Shown here: piece after piece, positions 1-7,016 of the stretch | How the letters are laid out: each line of letters begins with the position of its first letter | Position numbering within the stretch: the stretch's first letter is position 1 | Source of the DNA: NAT127 sp041655035 | GTDB taxonomy: Bacteria; Pseudomonadota; Gammaproteobacteria; Pseudomonadales; Porticoccaceae | Length of the DNA stretch: 20,580 bases | Reading direction: 5' to 3' | Assembly (NCBI GenBank): GCA_041655035.1 | Contig: JBAZCN010000049.1 | Coordinates: forward strand, 1 to 20,580 | Notes under the pieces: generated by a model | What the model was told of the DNA's origin: nothing | Databases searched by the model: none | Seen by the model: only the letters and a program-made list of their open reading frames with translations | Made by a program: the position numbers and the translations under genes

Positions 1-1
1 G

Positions 2-1075
2 GCGGCCGGCCTGCGCCAGTTGCGCCGGGTCTACCTGATCGAAATCGAGCGCAAAGGCACCATCCTCTCCGCGGTGTCATCGGAGGAGATTCTCCAGGGC
101 GGCGACCGGCTGGTATTCGCCGGTGATACCGAGGCCATCTCCGACCTGCTGCGCATCAACGGTCTCGAGCCATCCCCCGAGAACGGCCACGCCGCCCCGC
201 TGACGGTCGACCGGGCCGAGCGGCGGCTGGTGGAAGCCGTCGTGTCGCCCCATTGCTCGGCCATCGGCCAGGCGATCCGCGACGCCCGCTTCCGCGACCA
301 ATACGGCGCCGCGGTGCTGGCGGTGGCCCGCAACGGTGAGCGGGTCAAGGGCAATCTCGGCACGATCCAGCTGGAAGCCGGCGACACCCTGCTGCTGGAG
401 GCCCGCCCCGCCTTCGTCAGCCGCCAGCGCTACAACAAGGATTTTCTGCTGATCAATGATCTCGATACCGAGCAGCCGCGCCACGAGAAGGCGCTGCTGG
501 CGTGGGTGATACTGCTAGTGGTGGTGGGCGCTGCAACATTTGGCGTGATCAGCATGCTCAACGCCGCACTGATCGGCGCTGGCCTGATGCTGCTCACCGG
601 GTGCTGCTCCATCGGCCAGGCGGAAAAGAGCCTCGACCTCAGCGTCTTGATCACTATCGGCGCGTCCTTCGCCCTCGGCGTCGCCCTGCAGAAAACCGGG
701 GTCGCCACGTTTCTCGCCGGCAATATCATCGATCTCAGCGGCGGCAGGCCCTGGCTGATGCTGATCCTGACCTACGTGACCCTGTCGATCCTGACCGAGG
801 CCATCACCAACAACGCCGCCGCGATCCTGATGCTGCCGATCGTGCTGGAAATGACCGCCAAGGCCGGACTCAACAACGAGCCGTTCGTGTTCGCGGTGAT
901 GATGGCGGCATCGGCAAGTTTCGCCACGCCGCTGGGCTATCAGACCAATCTGATGGTCTACGGACCCGGCGGCTATACCTTCTCTGATTTCCTCAGGGTT
1001 GGCGTACCGATGAACCTGTTCATCGGTACGGTCACCATCTGTGTGCTGCTGATCGGCTGGCCACTGGTCAAATAA
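2..1075 (+). CDS. SLC13-family permease with RCK_C domains (3' part)
   Basis: This is the C-terminal 357 residues of an inner-membrane transporter of the SLC13/DASS (divalent anion:sodium symporter) type; the reading frame is open to the left edge, so the true start lies outside the window. The visible part begins in a soluble stretch that looks like two TrkA-C/RCK_C domains (roughly residues 1–60 and 75–145, each with the pattern of a beta-rich ligand-binding module ending in a GD-rich turn such as LEAGDTLLLEA). A hydrophobic transport half follows from about residue 165. The transport half carries the family hallmarks TEAITNNAAA and the signature-like ASFATPLGYQTNLMVYGPGG near the C-terminus. 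RCK_C insertions are typical of the large bacterial SLC13 proteins of unproved substrate, so sulfate, dicarboxylate or another anion cannot be chosen from sequence. The gene ends in TAA and converges on the unknown gene downstream. Confidence 0.9.
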   Translation, partial: AAGLRQLRRVYLIEIERKGTILSAVSSEEILQGGDRLVFAGDTEAISDLLRINGLEPSPENGHAAPLTVDRAERRLVEAVVSPHCSAIGQAIRDARFRDQYGAAVLAVARNGERVKGNLGTIQLEAGDTLLLEARPAFVSRQRYNKDFLLINDLDTEQPRHEKALLAWVILLVVVGAATFGVISMLNAALIGAGLMLLTGCCSIGQAEKSLDLSVLITIGASFALGVALQKTGVATFLAGNIIDLSGGRPWLMLILTYVTLSILTEAITNNAAAILMLPIVLEMTAKAGLNNEPFVFAVMMAASASFATPLGYQTNLMVYGPGGYTFSDFLRVGVPMNLFIGTVTICVLLIGWPLVK

Positions 1076-1089
1076 CAGGCGAGGACCTG

Positions 1090-1107
1090 GCAGGGCCTTT
1101 GCCCTGC
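1090..1107. other. Hairpin between convergent genes
   Basis: A perfect 7-bp stem (GCAGGGC/GCCCTGC) with a CTTT loop lies between the stop of the permease and the stop of the convergent unknown gene. Neither side has a T-run, so it is not a canonical intrinsic terminator. It may still stabilise 3' ends or act as a weak bidirectional terminator. Confidence 0.4.
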
Positions 1108-1113
1108 GCTGGC

Positions 1114-1638
1114 TCAGCCCTCGGCGGCGGTACCGTCCACCACCTCTCCCTGGGCATCGGGATTGTCCTTGCGGAACTGGTCGGAATCGAGGAACAGCAA
1201 CTTGATCAGCGCGCCGGTTTTGCTCGGCGCGATACCCATCACCAGGACATTCAGGTTGCCGCGATCCTCGACGAGTCCAGGCAGATGGATAAGGATTTCA
1301 CCCGTCTGCTCACTGGTAAAGATATTGAGGTCCTCCTTGCGCTGGAGACGATCGGCGATATTGCGCAGCATCAGGTCGAGTGCCCGCTGAAACAGGTGGA
1401 ACGTCAGGTGCCCCTTGTATTCCGAGCGATCCAGGGACAGCTTCAGCTTGATGGCCTGCGCCTTGTCCTCGCCCACCGTCAGGGTGGCGACGCCCACGGC
1501 ATCCCCGGCGGCGATCTCCTTGAACAACCGCCGGGATTTTTCACGGGGCGCCTGGAAAAAATAGCGGTGGAGAGTATTGACCGACAGGGTCAAAAACTGG
1601 CCCATATCAATGCGTGGCTTTACGGCTGTATTTGTCAT
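1114..1638 (-). CDS. Conserved-looking protein of unknown function
   Basis: I do not recognise this 174-residue protein. It has no signal peptide, no membrane segment and no cysteine, so it is probably a soluble cytoplasmic protein. It reads as a compact mixed alpha/beta fold: a helical N-terminal part around residues 12–45 containing LHRYFFQAPREKSRRLFKEI, then alternating charged strands, and a final strand-rich part (about 113–150, GEILIHLPG and VLVMGIAPSK) before a low-complexity acidic tail (about 152–174). The ATG is preceded by GGAA at about 8 bases, which supports this start. It is transcribed toward the permease and diverges from yccA, so it is probably its own unit. The protein-like composition and absence of a competing frame make it a real gene. 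No function can be assigned from the sequence or the neighbours. Confidence 0.75.
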   Translation of the reverse strand: MTNTAVKPRIDMGQFLTLSVNTLHRYFFQAPREKSRRLFKEIAAGDAVGVATLTVGEDKAQAIKLKLSLDRSEYKGHLTFHLFQRALDLMLRNIADRLQRKEDLNIFTSEQTGEILIHLPGLVEDRGNLNVLVMGIAPSKTGALIKLLFLDSDQFRKDNPDAQGEVVDGTAAEG

Positions 1639-1748
1639 CGGGGCGATTCCAGGCGATTATCAGGCTGCGAAGTGTACCCGCAGCCAGCGGCGAGGTATAG
1701 ATTGCCGCCGCCCCAGGCGGGCCGGGCGATCAGCGGGCGGAACACCGC

Positions 1749-1770
1749 GCCGGCCTCGGCCATGGCCGGC
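1749..1770. other. GC-rich hairpin in divergent intergenic region
   Basis: The 211-bp gap between the unknown gene and yccA contains a perfect 7-bp inverted repeat, GCCGGCC/GGCCGGC, with an 8-base loop. It lies just upstream of the predicted yccA promoter. There is no T-run and no recognisable regulator consensus, so its role is unknown. Confidence 0.3.
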
Positions 1771-1787
1771 ATTCATGCGGTAAAAAC

Positions 1788-1815
1788 TTGATTTAGCGCG
1801 AAGTTTACGTACTAT
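1788..1815 (+). promoter_or_regulatory. Predicted sigma-70 promoter of yccA
   Basis: A TTGATT -35 element (1788–1793) and a TACTAT -10 element (1810–1815) are separated by 16 bp, about 35 bp upstream of the yccA start codon. The position and AT-richness fit a housekeeping promoter. The match is moderate and is based on sequence alone. Confidence 0.45.
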
Positions 1816-1849
1816 TGACCCCAACCTTTCAAAGAGCGAGCACTAGCCC

Positions 1850-2503
1850 ATGAGTCATCCGACACAAGCCATCAGATCGACGGCCCTGTCCGCCGACGTC
1901 AGCAAAGTCCTGCGCAGTACCTATGCCCTGCTCGGCATGACAGTGCTGTTCAGCACCTTTACCGCCATCGTCGCGATGGCCATGAACGCCCCCTACCTGG
2001 GGCTGTGGACCTTGTTGCCCTACTTCCTGTTCCTGTGGCTTACCGAGAAGAACAAAAACAATGCCATGGGCCTGGTCTGGGTTTTCGCCCTGACGGGTTG
2101 GCTCGGCTTTACCATTGCCCCGATCATCAGCCACTACCTGGCAACCTCCGGCTCCGAGCCGGTGCTCACCGCGCTCGGCGGCACCGCCCTGATCTTCTTC
2201 GCCTGCTCCGCCTACGTACTGACCACCCGCAAGGATCTGAGCTTTCTCACCGGCTTCCTGATGACCGGGGTGATCGTGGCCTTCGTCGGCGCCATCGCCA
2301 ATGTCTTTCTTCAGATCCAGGGCCTGTCACTGGTGATTTCCTGCCTGTTCCTGGTGATTTCGTCCGGGCTTATCATGTGGCAGACCAGCGCCATCATTCA
2401 CGGCGGTGAGCGCAACTACATCTCGGCGACGGTCACCCTGTTTGTGATGATCTACAATGTGTTCAGCAGCCTGCTGCACCTGCTCGGACTCAGCGAAGAC
2501 TGA
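1850..2503 (+). CDS. yccA: YccA-like Bax inhibitor-1 family inner-membrane protein
   Basis: This is a 217-residue polytopic protein of the BI-1/UPF0005 family, close in length and layout to E. coli YccA (219 residues). YccA is a substrate and modulator of the FtsH–HflKC membrane protease and can protect SecY from degradation. Seven hydrophobic segments are visible at roughly residues 25–45, 48–64, 71–93, 104–124, 133–154, 159–176 and 190–212, with a short cytosolic N-terminus. Family-typical features include the charged TEKNKNN loop after segment 2 and the conserved HGGERNYISATVTLF stretch before the last segment. The start has only a weak ribosome site (GAGCGAG about 10 bases upstream) but fits the family N-terminus. 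It is followed by a strong terminator and then tusE, recalling the yccA–tusDCBE order of some pseudomonads, here without tusDCB. Confidence 0.92.
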   Translation: MSHPTQAIRSTALSADVSKVLRSTYALLGMTVLFSTFTAIVAMAMNAPYLGLWTLLPYFLFLWLTEKNKNNAMGLVWVFALTGWLGFTIAPIISHYLATSGSEPVLTALGGTALIFFACSAYVLTTRKDLSFLTGFLMTGVIVAFVGAIANVFLQIQGLSLVISCLFLVISSGLIMWQTSAIIHGGERNYISATVTLFVMIYNVFSSLLHLLGLSED

Positions 2504-2521
2504 TCGCGGCCATGACCATGC

Positions 2522-2548
2522 AAGGGCGGCCATGGCCGCCCTTTTTAT
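2522..2548 (+). terminator. Rho-independent terminator after yccA
   Basis: A perfect 22-bp palindrome (2522–2543, AAGGGCGGC, loop CATG, GCCGCCCTT) is followed by a T-rich run ending TTTTTATT, 19 bases past the yccA stop. The stem is GC-rich, so termination should be efficient. This suggests that tusE downstream needs its own promoter or read-through. Confidence 0.88.
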
Positions 2549-2631
2549 TGTGAGACCGCAGCCTTTGGCAAGCGCCGTGACATGGCGCGATTGCCCTCTC
2601 CCTCCCGAAGACTCGATTGACACGCGATGCG

Positions 2632-2946
2632 ATGAAGACATACCAACTGGATGACGAAGGCTTTCTCGATAACCCGGCGGACTGGAGCGAGGACTTCGCC
2701 CGGGAAATGGCGCGACAGGAAAATATCGAACTCGGCAGCGAACACTGGGAGCTGATCCGGGCCACTCGCCGGTTTTATCAGGAATATGGGTTTTCGCCTT
2801 CGATGCGGCCACTGATCCAGTTTATCGGTATCCAGCTCGGCCCCGAGAAAGGGCGCAGCATTCACCTGATGCGCCTGTTCCCGCCCAGCCCGGCCCGGCT
2901 GTTGAGCCTTCTCGCCGGCCTGCATAAACCAAAACACTGCCTGTGA
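2632..2946 (+). CDS. tusE: TusE/DsrC-family sulfur relay protein
   Basis: This is a small soluble protein of the DsrC/TusE family. TusE accepts persulfide sulfur from the TusBCD complex and passes it to MnmA for 2-thiouridine formation at the wobble base of tRNA Lys, Glu and Gln. Recognisable family features are the N-terminal DDEGFLDNPADWSEDFA block, the central EHWELIRATRRFYQEYG helix, the RLFPPSPARL segment and the C-terminal KPKHCL tail, in which the penultimate cysteine is the sulfur carrier. Only that one cysteine is present; the second C-terminal cysteine of dissimilatory DsrC is absent, which argues for TusE rather than sulfite-reductase DsrC. The start is uncertain: ATG at 2632 gives 104 residues, while an in-frame TTG at 2617 with a weak GAAG upstream gives 109, the length of E. 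coli TusE. Neither start has a strong ribosome site. Confidence 0.9.
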   Translation: MKTYQLDDEGFLDNPADWSEDFAREMARQENIELGSEHWELIRATRRFYQEYGFSPSMRPLIQFIGIQLGPEKGRSIHLMRLFPPSPARLLSLLAGLHKPKHCL

Positions 2947-2986
2947 CCGCCGGGCCGCCAGGCGCCAAACCAGGAGCAACACCACC

Positions 2987-3331
2987 ATGAAACTTGCCGA
3001 TACCCCCTGCCAGCCGTGCCGCGGCGATTCGCCGGCGCTGACACCGGACGAAATCGCCCGCCATCTCCGGCAACTGCCCCGCTGGACTCTGATCGCGGAA
3101 AACGGTGTCGACCAGTTGGAGCGCGGCTTTGACTTCGAGCGCTATCGCGATTGTCTCGACTTCTGCCAGCGACTCGGCGAGATCGCCGAACAGGCCGATC
3201 ATCACCCACTGATGATCATCGCCTGGGGCAAGGTCACTGTGCGCTGGTGGACTCACGCCATCGGCGGCCTGCATCTCAACGACGTCGTGATGGCCGCCAG
3301 GAGCGACCGGTTGTACGCGCAGTTCGGCTGA
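2987..3331 (+). CDS. phhB: Pterin-4a-carbinolamine dehydratase
   Basis: This 114-residue cytoplasmic enzyme belongs to the PCD/DCoH family. It dehydrates 4a-hydroxytetrahydrobiopterin (carbinolamine) so the pterin cofactor of phenylalanine hydroxylase can be recycled. The active-site motif is clear: EQADHHPLMIIAWGKVTVRW (residues 68–87), with the histidine pair at 72–73, followed by THAIGGLHLND. The N-terminus has a CxxCR element (Cys8, Cys11) like that of Pseudomonas PhhB. A good ribosome site (AGGAG, about 11 bases before ATG) supports the start. In Pseudomonas the gene sits next to phhA, but no phenylalanine hydroxylase is visible here, so the substrate may be a folate-type pterin or the partner may be elsewhere. 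The last codons and stop form the first, degenerate unit of a tandem repeat array. Confidence 0.93.
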   Translation: MKLADTPCQPCRGDSPALTPDEIARHLRQLPRWTLIAENGVDQLERGFDFERYRDCLDFCQRLGEIAEQADHHPLMIIAWGKVTVRWWTHAIGGLHLNDVVMAARSDRLYAQFG

Positions 3332-3447
3332 AGACTTGCTGTTGAGGGCCTTTGGTGAACTGAGGGCTTTCTGTTTAACTGAGGGCTTTCTGTTTAACTG
3401 AGGGCTCTTTGTTAGCTGAGGGCTCTTTGTTCAGCTGAAGGCTCTGA
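3322..3447. repeat. Tandem 18–19 bp repeat array at the phhB 3' end
   Basis: About seven head-to-tail units fill the gap between the convergent genes phhB and yjbQ. They begin at 3322 (GTTCGGCTGAAGACTTGCT, spanning the phhB stop), 3341 (a shortened 14-base unit), 3355, 3373, 3392, 3411 and 3429. The two central units are GTTTAACTGAGGGCTTTCT and GTTTAACTGAGGGCTCTTT. The consensus is roughly GTTNANCTGAGGGCTYTYT, with end units most diverged and central ones nearly identical. The spacing is purely tandem with no unique spacers and no palindromic unit, so this is not a CRISPR. Slippage-type duplication of the phhB 3' end is the simplest origin. Confidence 0.88.
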
Positions 3448-3449
3448 CG

Positions 3450-3869
3450 CTATTCGCCATGAATGGTGGCCAGCAGTTGGCGCGCACCACCGCGGTTGCG
3501 GTGCTCGCACAGGTAAATACCCTGCCAGACACCAAGGTTCAGCCGGCCCTGTGTTATCGGAATGGTAACGCTTGCGCCCAGCAGGCTCGCCTTGATATGC
3601 GCCGGCAGGTCGTCGGGCCCTTCGTTGCTGTGGCTGTGCCACGGCTGGCTTTCCGCCACCGCACGATTGAAATACTGCTCGAAATCCGCGCGCACCGAAG
3701 GATCGGCGTTTTCATTGAGGGTCAGCGACGCCGATGTGTGCCGAATCAGCAGATGCACCAGCCCGATATCCAGTGCCGCCAGTTCCGGGAGGGCCGCGAC
3801 GACCTCCCCGGTGACCAGGTGAAAGCCCCGGGGCCTCGACCGCAGCACGATCTCTTTTTGAATCCACAT
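3450..3869 (-). CDS. yjbQ: YjbQ family (UPF0047) protein
   Basis: This 139-residue cytoplasmic protein closely follows the E. coli YjbQ pattern. The family was first called UPF0047 and some members show weak (secondary) thiamine-phosphate synthase activity in vitro; the physiological role is unsettled. Diagnostic motifs are RGFHLVTGEV (14–23), HTSASLTLNENADPSVR (44–60), the GPDDLPAHIKASLLG block (84–98), and GVWQGIYLCEHRNRGG (113–128), whose histidines form the putative metal/active site. I chose ATG at 3869 because the family begins MW-x-Q; a GGAAGG sits 12 bases upstream. An alternative ATG at 3893 forms a TGATG overlap with the stop of the upstream RND gene and has GAGGG upstream, adding eight residues that the family lacks. 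Either way it lies directly behind the efflux genes and may be co-transcribed with them. Confidence 0.93.
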   Translation of the reverse strand: MWIQKEIVLRSRPRGFHLVTGEVVAALPELAALDIGLVHLLIRHTSASLTLNENADPSVRADFEQYFNRAVAESQPWHSHSNEGPDDLPAHIKASLLGASVTIPITQGRLNLGVWQGIYLCEHRNRGGARQLLATIHGE

Positions 3870-3892
3870 GGCGCGCCCCGACCTTCCCGGCA

Positions 3893-6800
3893 TCAGCCCT
3901 CGCGATTGCCGCTTCCAGGCTCCTTGAAGACCCGCCGCACCGCGATAAAGAACACCGGCACCAGGAAAATGGCGAGAAGCGTCGCCGAGATCATGCCCCC
4001 CATCACACCGGTGCCCACCGCCCGCTGGCCGGCAGAGCCGGCGCCGGTGGCCAATACCAGGGGCATTACGCCCATGATAAAGGCCAGCGAGGTCATCAGG
4101 ATCGGCCGGAAGCGCAGGCGACAGGCGGTCAGCGTCGCGTCGATCAAACCCTTGCCCTCCTGTTGCAGGCTGCGGGCAAACTCGATGATCAGGATGGCGT
4201 TCTTCGCCGACAGGCCGATGATGGCGATCAGGCCGACCTTGAAGTACACGTCGTTCGGCATGCCCGCCAGTGTGGCGCCAAGCAGCGAGCCGAACACCCC
4301 GAGCGGAACGACCAGCATGACCGAGAAGGGAATCGACCAGCTTTCATAGAGCGCGGCAAGGCTGAGGAACACCGCCAGCATCGACAACGCGAGCAGCAAC
4401 GGCATCTGCCCCTGGGACTCTTTTTCCTCGCGGCTTGCCGCATGCCACTCGAGGCTGCTCTGACGGGGCAGCTGGTCCATGATTTTTTCAAGCGCGGCCA
4501 TCGCGTCGCCGGTGCTGTAGCCTTCGGCCGCCGTACCGGCGAGGCGCACCGCCGGGTAACCGTTGTAGCGCGCCAGCAATACGGCGCCGGTCTCCCAGCG
4601 GGTGGTGGCAAAGGCCGACAGCGGCACCAGATCGCCCTGGACATTGCGAACCCGCATGGCGAGCAGCTGCTCAGCCTGCATGCGATGCGCCATGTCAGCC
4701 TGGACGATCACCCGCTGCATCCGGCCGTCGATGGGAAAATCATTGACGTAACTGGAGCCGATTGCGGCGGACAGCATGGAGTTGATACTGGAAAACCCTA
4801 CCCCCAGGGCATAGGCTTTATCGCGGTCGATATCCACCCGCAGTTGTGGCGCATCCGGGGCGCCTTCGACCCGCATCGTGCCGATGGACGGCTCCTGCGC
4901 GGCGAGGCCCAGCAGCTTGGCAGTCGCTTCAGCCATCGCCTCATGCCCCAGGTTCCCGCGGTCCTGGAGCCTGAAGGTGAAACCGGCGCCGGTACCGAGT
5001 TCAGGGATCGAGGGTGGCGTGAGCGTGATGATCATGCCTTCACGGATCTCGGCCAGGGCGGCCTGAGCCCGCTCGGTGATGGCCGCCGCACTGTGTTCCC
5101 GGCCCTTGCGCTCATCCCATGGCTTGAGCTTGATAAAGGAGTTCGCGGTATTCTGGCCCGTTGTGAAGAAGTTGATACCGACCACGGTGGTGATGTTGTC
5201 CACTTCCGGTTGTGACAGGAAATACGCCTCGACCTGTTTCACCACTTCAAGGGAGCGGTTGGCCGTGGCGCCAGCGGGCATCTGCATCACGGCAAACAAC
5301 TGGCCCTGGTCCTCTTCCGGCAGAAAGGAGGTCGGCAGGCGGATGAACATCAACGCGACGATCCCCACGATCAGGAGATAAAGCAGCAGATACCGTCCGG
5401 TGCGGGCAACGACCTTGCTCACCATCCCCTGATAACCGGCAGCACTGCGATTGAACAACAGGTTGAACCACCGGAACAGGCCGACCTTGGTCTCATGGTG
5501 ATCACTGCGCAGGGGCTTGAGCAGAGTGGCGCAGAGCGCCGGCGTGAGCGACAGCGCCAGAAAGGCCGAGAAAAGGATCGACACCGCCATGGTCACCGAG
5601 AACTGGCGATAGATATTGCCGACCGAGCCACTGAAAAAGGCCATCGGCACGAATACCGAGACCAACACCACGGTAATGCCGACGATGGCCCCGGTAATCT
5701 GGCCCATGGCCTTGATGGTGGCTTCCCGGGGCGACAGCCCCTCCTGGGCCATCAGCCGCTCGACGTTTTCCACCACCACAATGGCGTCATCCACCAGGAT
5801 GCCGATCACCAGCACCATGGCGAACATGGTCAGCACGTTGATGGAAAAACCAAAACCGTAGAGCAGCGCAAAGGTGCCGAGCAGCGCTACCGGGACCACC
5901 AGGGTCGGAATCAGGGTATAGCGGATGTTCTGCAGGAACAGCAGCATCACCACGAACACCAGGATCACCGCCTCTACCAGGGTGACGACCACCTTCTCGA
6001 TGGAGATGCTGATAAACAGTGACGTATCGAGGGGCACGTGGTAGCGCACGCCGTCCGGCGTGAACTGGGCCAGTTCATCGAGTTTCGCACGCACCGCCAG
6101 TGCGGTGTCGACGGCGTTGCTGCCCGGCGCGGTCTGGACCGCGATGCCTACCGCCGCCCCGGCGCCGTCGCTGCGGGCGATGCGGGTGTACTGCTTGGCG
6201 CCCAGTTCGATCCGCGCCACATCCCGCAGCCGCACCGTGGAGCCATCGCGGTTGGCGCGCAATACGATATTGCCAAAAGCGTCGACGTTGGTGAGCTGGC
6301 CATCCACCACCACCATCGCGGTGAGCTGCTGATCGGAGAGGTTCGGCCGATCACCGACACTGCCCGAGGATACCTCGGCGTTCTGTTCGGCGATGGCCCG
6401 GTTGACGTCTTCCGGTGTCAGATCGAGACCGACCAGCTTGTCCATGTCGAGCCACACCCGCATGGCGTGCTCGGTACCGTACAGGTTAGCAGAGCCGACG
6501 CCGTTGACCCGCTGCACTTCGGGAAGAACATAACGGCTGACATAATCACCCATTTGTATTTCACCGAATTCGGGATCCTGGGAGGTGAAAATGGCGATCA
6601 TCAGAATATTGGCGTTGGTCTTGTCGACGATGATGCCCTGCTGGTTCACCGCCTGCGGCAGGCGCGGCGTGGCGCGGGCCAGTTGGTTCTGCACCTCGAC
6701 CTGGGCGAGATCCGGATCGGTGCCTGGCTCGAAGGTCAGGGTGATCTGGCCGCGACCATAGGATTCACTGGCCGATTCCATATACAGCAGGTTATCGACG

Positions 6801-7012
6801 CCATTGAGCTCGTTCTCGATAATGCTGATTACCGATTGCTCGACCATGGCCGGCGTGGCGCCCGGATAAGTGGCAGTGATGCTGATGGCCGGCGGCGCAA
6901 CCTGGGGATAGTAGGCCACCGGCAGCTGCTTGATGGCGATGATCCCGGCGACACTGATGAACAGGGCGACCACCCAGGCGAAAATCGGCCTGTCGATAAA
7001 GAATCGTGCCAT
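3893..7012 (-). CDS. RND multidrug efflux permease, AcrB/MexB (HAE1) type
   Basis: This 1039-residue inner-membrane proton antiporter is full length for the HAE1 family. It starts with the typical FFIDRPIFAWVVAL segment, followed by a periplasmic porter domain, a second membrane block (about residues 335–540), a second porter domain and the last membrane block. Proton-relay residues are present: the VDDAIVVVENVE motif with Asp408/Asp409 in TM4, and the lysine of GLSAKNAILIIEFARS in TM10, near residue 940. The porter region contains the QVEVQNQLARATPRLPQ stretch shared with AcrB and MexB. The start codon lies 4 bases past the stop of the adaptor gene and has GGGAG about 7 bases upstream, so the two are translated together. 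No TolC/OprM-type outer-membrane channel follows. Substrates cannot be predicted; drugs, dyes, detergents or organic solvents are all possible. A gene symbol is withheld because AcrB, MexB, SmeE and similar names are strain-specific. Confidence 0.96.
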   Translation of the reverse strand: MARFFIDRPIFAWVVALFISVAGIIAIKQLPVAYYPQVAPPAISITATYPGATPAMVEQSVISIIENELNGVDNLLYMESASESYGRGQITLTFEPGTDPDLAQVEVQNQLARATPRLPQAVNQQGIIVDKTNANILMIAIFTSQDPEFGEIQMGDYVSRYVLPEVQRVNGVGSANLYGTEHAMRVWLDMDKLVGLDLTPEDVNRAIAEQNAEVSSGSVGDRPNLSDQQLTAMVVVDGQLTNVDAFGNIVLRANRDGSTVRLRDVARIELGAKQYTRIARSDGAGAAVGIAVQTAPGSNAVDTALAVRAKLDELAQFTPDGVRYHVPLDTSLFISISIEKVVVTLVEAVILVFVVMLLFLQNIRYTLIPTLVVPVALLGTFALLYGFGFSINVLTMFAMVLVIGILVDDAIVVVENVERLMAQEGLSPREATIKAMGQITGAIVGITVVLVSVFVPMAFFSGSVGNIYRQFSVTMAVSILFSAFLALSLTPALCATLLKPLRSDHHETKVGLFRWFNLLFNRSAAGYQGMVSKVVARTGRYLLLYLLIVGIVALMFIRLPTSFLPEEDQGQLFAVMQMPAGATANRSLEVVKQVEAYFLSQPEVDNITTVVGINFFTTGQNTANSFIKLKPWDERKGREHSAAAITERAQAALAEIREGMIITLTPPSIPELGTGAGFTFRLQDRGNLGHEAMAEATAKLLGLAAQEPSIGTMRVEGAPDAPQLRVDIDRDKAYALGVGFSSINSMLSAAIGSSYVNDFPIDGRMQRVIVQADMAHRMQAEQLLAMRVRNVQGDLVPLSAFATTRWETGAVLLARYNGYPAVRLAGTAAEGYSTGDAMAALEKIMDQLPRQSSLEWHAASREEKESQGQMPLLLALSMLAVFLSLAALYESWSIPFSVMLVVPLGVFGSLLGATLAGMPNDVYFKVGLIAIIGLSAKNAILIIEFARSLQQEGKGLIDATLTACRLRFRPILMTSLAFIMGVMPLVLATGAGSAGQRAVGTGVMGGMISATLLAIFLVPVFFIAVRRVFKEPGSGNREG

Positions 7013-7016
7013 GCTG

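Noticed and set aside
2632..2946. Dissimilatory sulfite-reductase DsrC
   Set aside because: Only the penultimate cysteine is present; DsrC of sulfur oxidisers and sulfate reducers has a second conserved cysteine about ten residues earlier, and no dsr genes are nearby.
3322..3447. CRISPR array
   Set aside because: Units are directly adjacent without unique spacers, are degenerate and only 18–19 bp long, and no cas genes are present.
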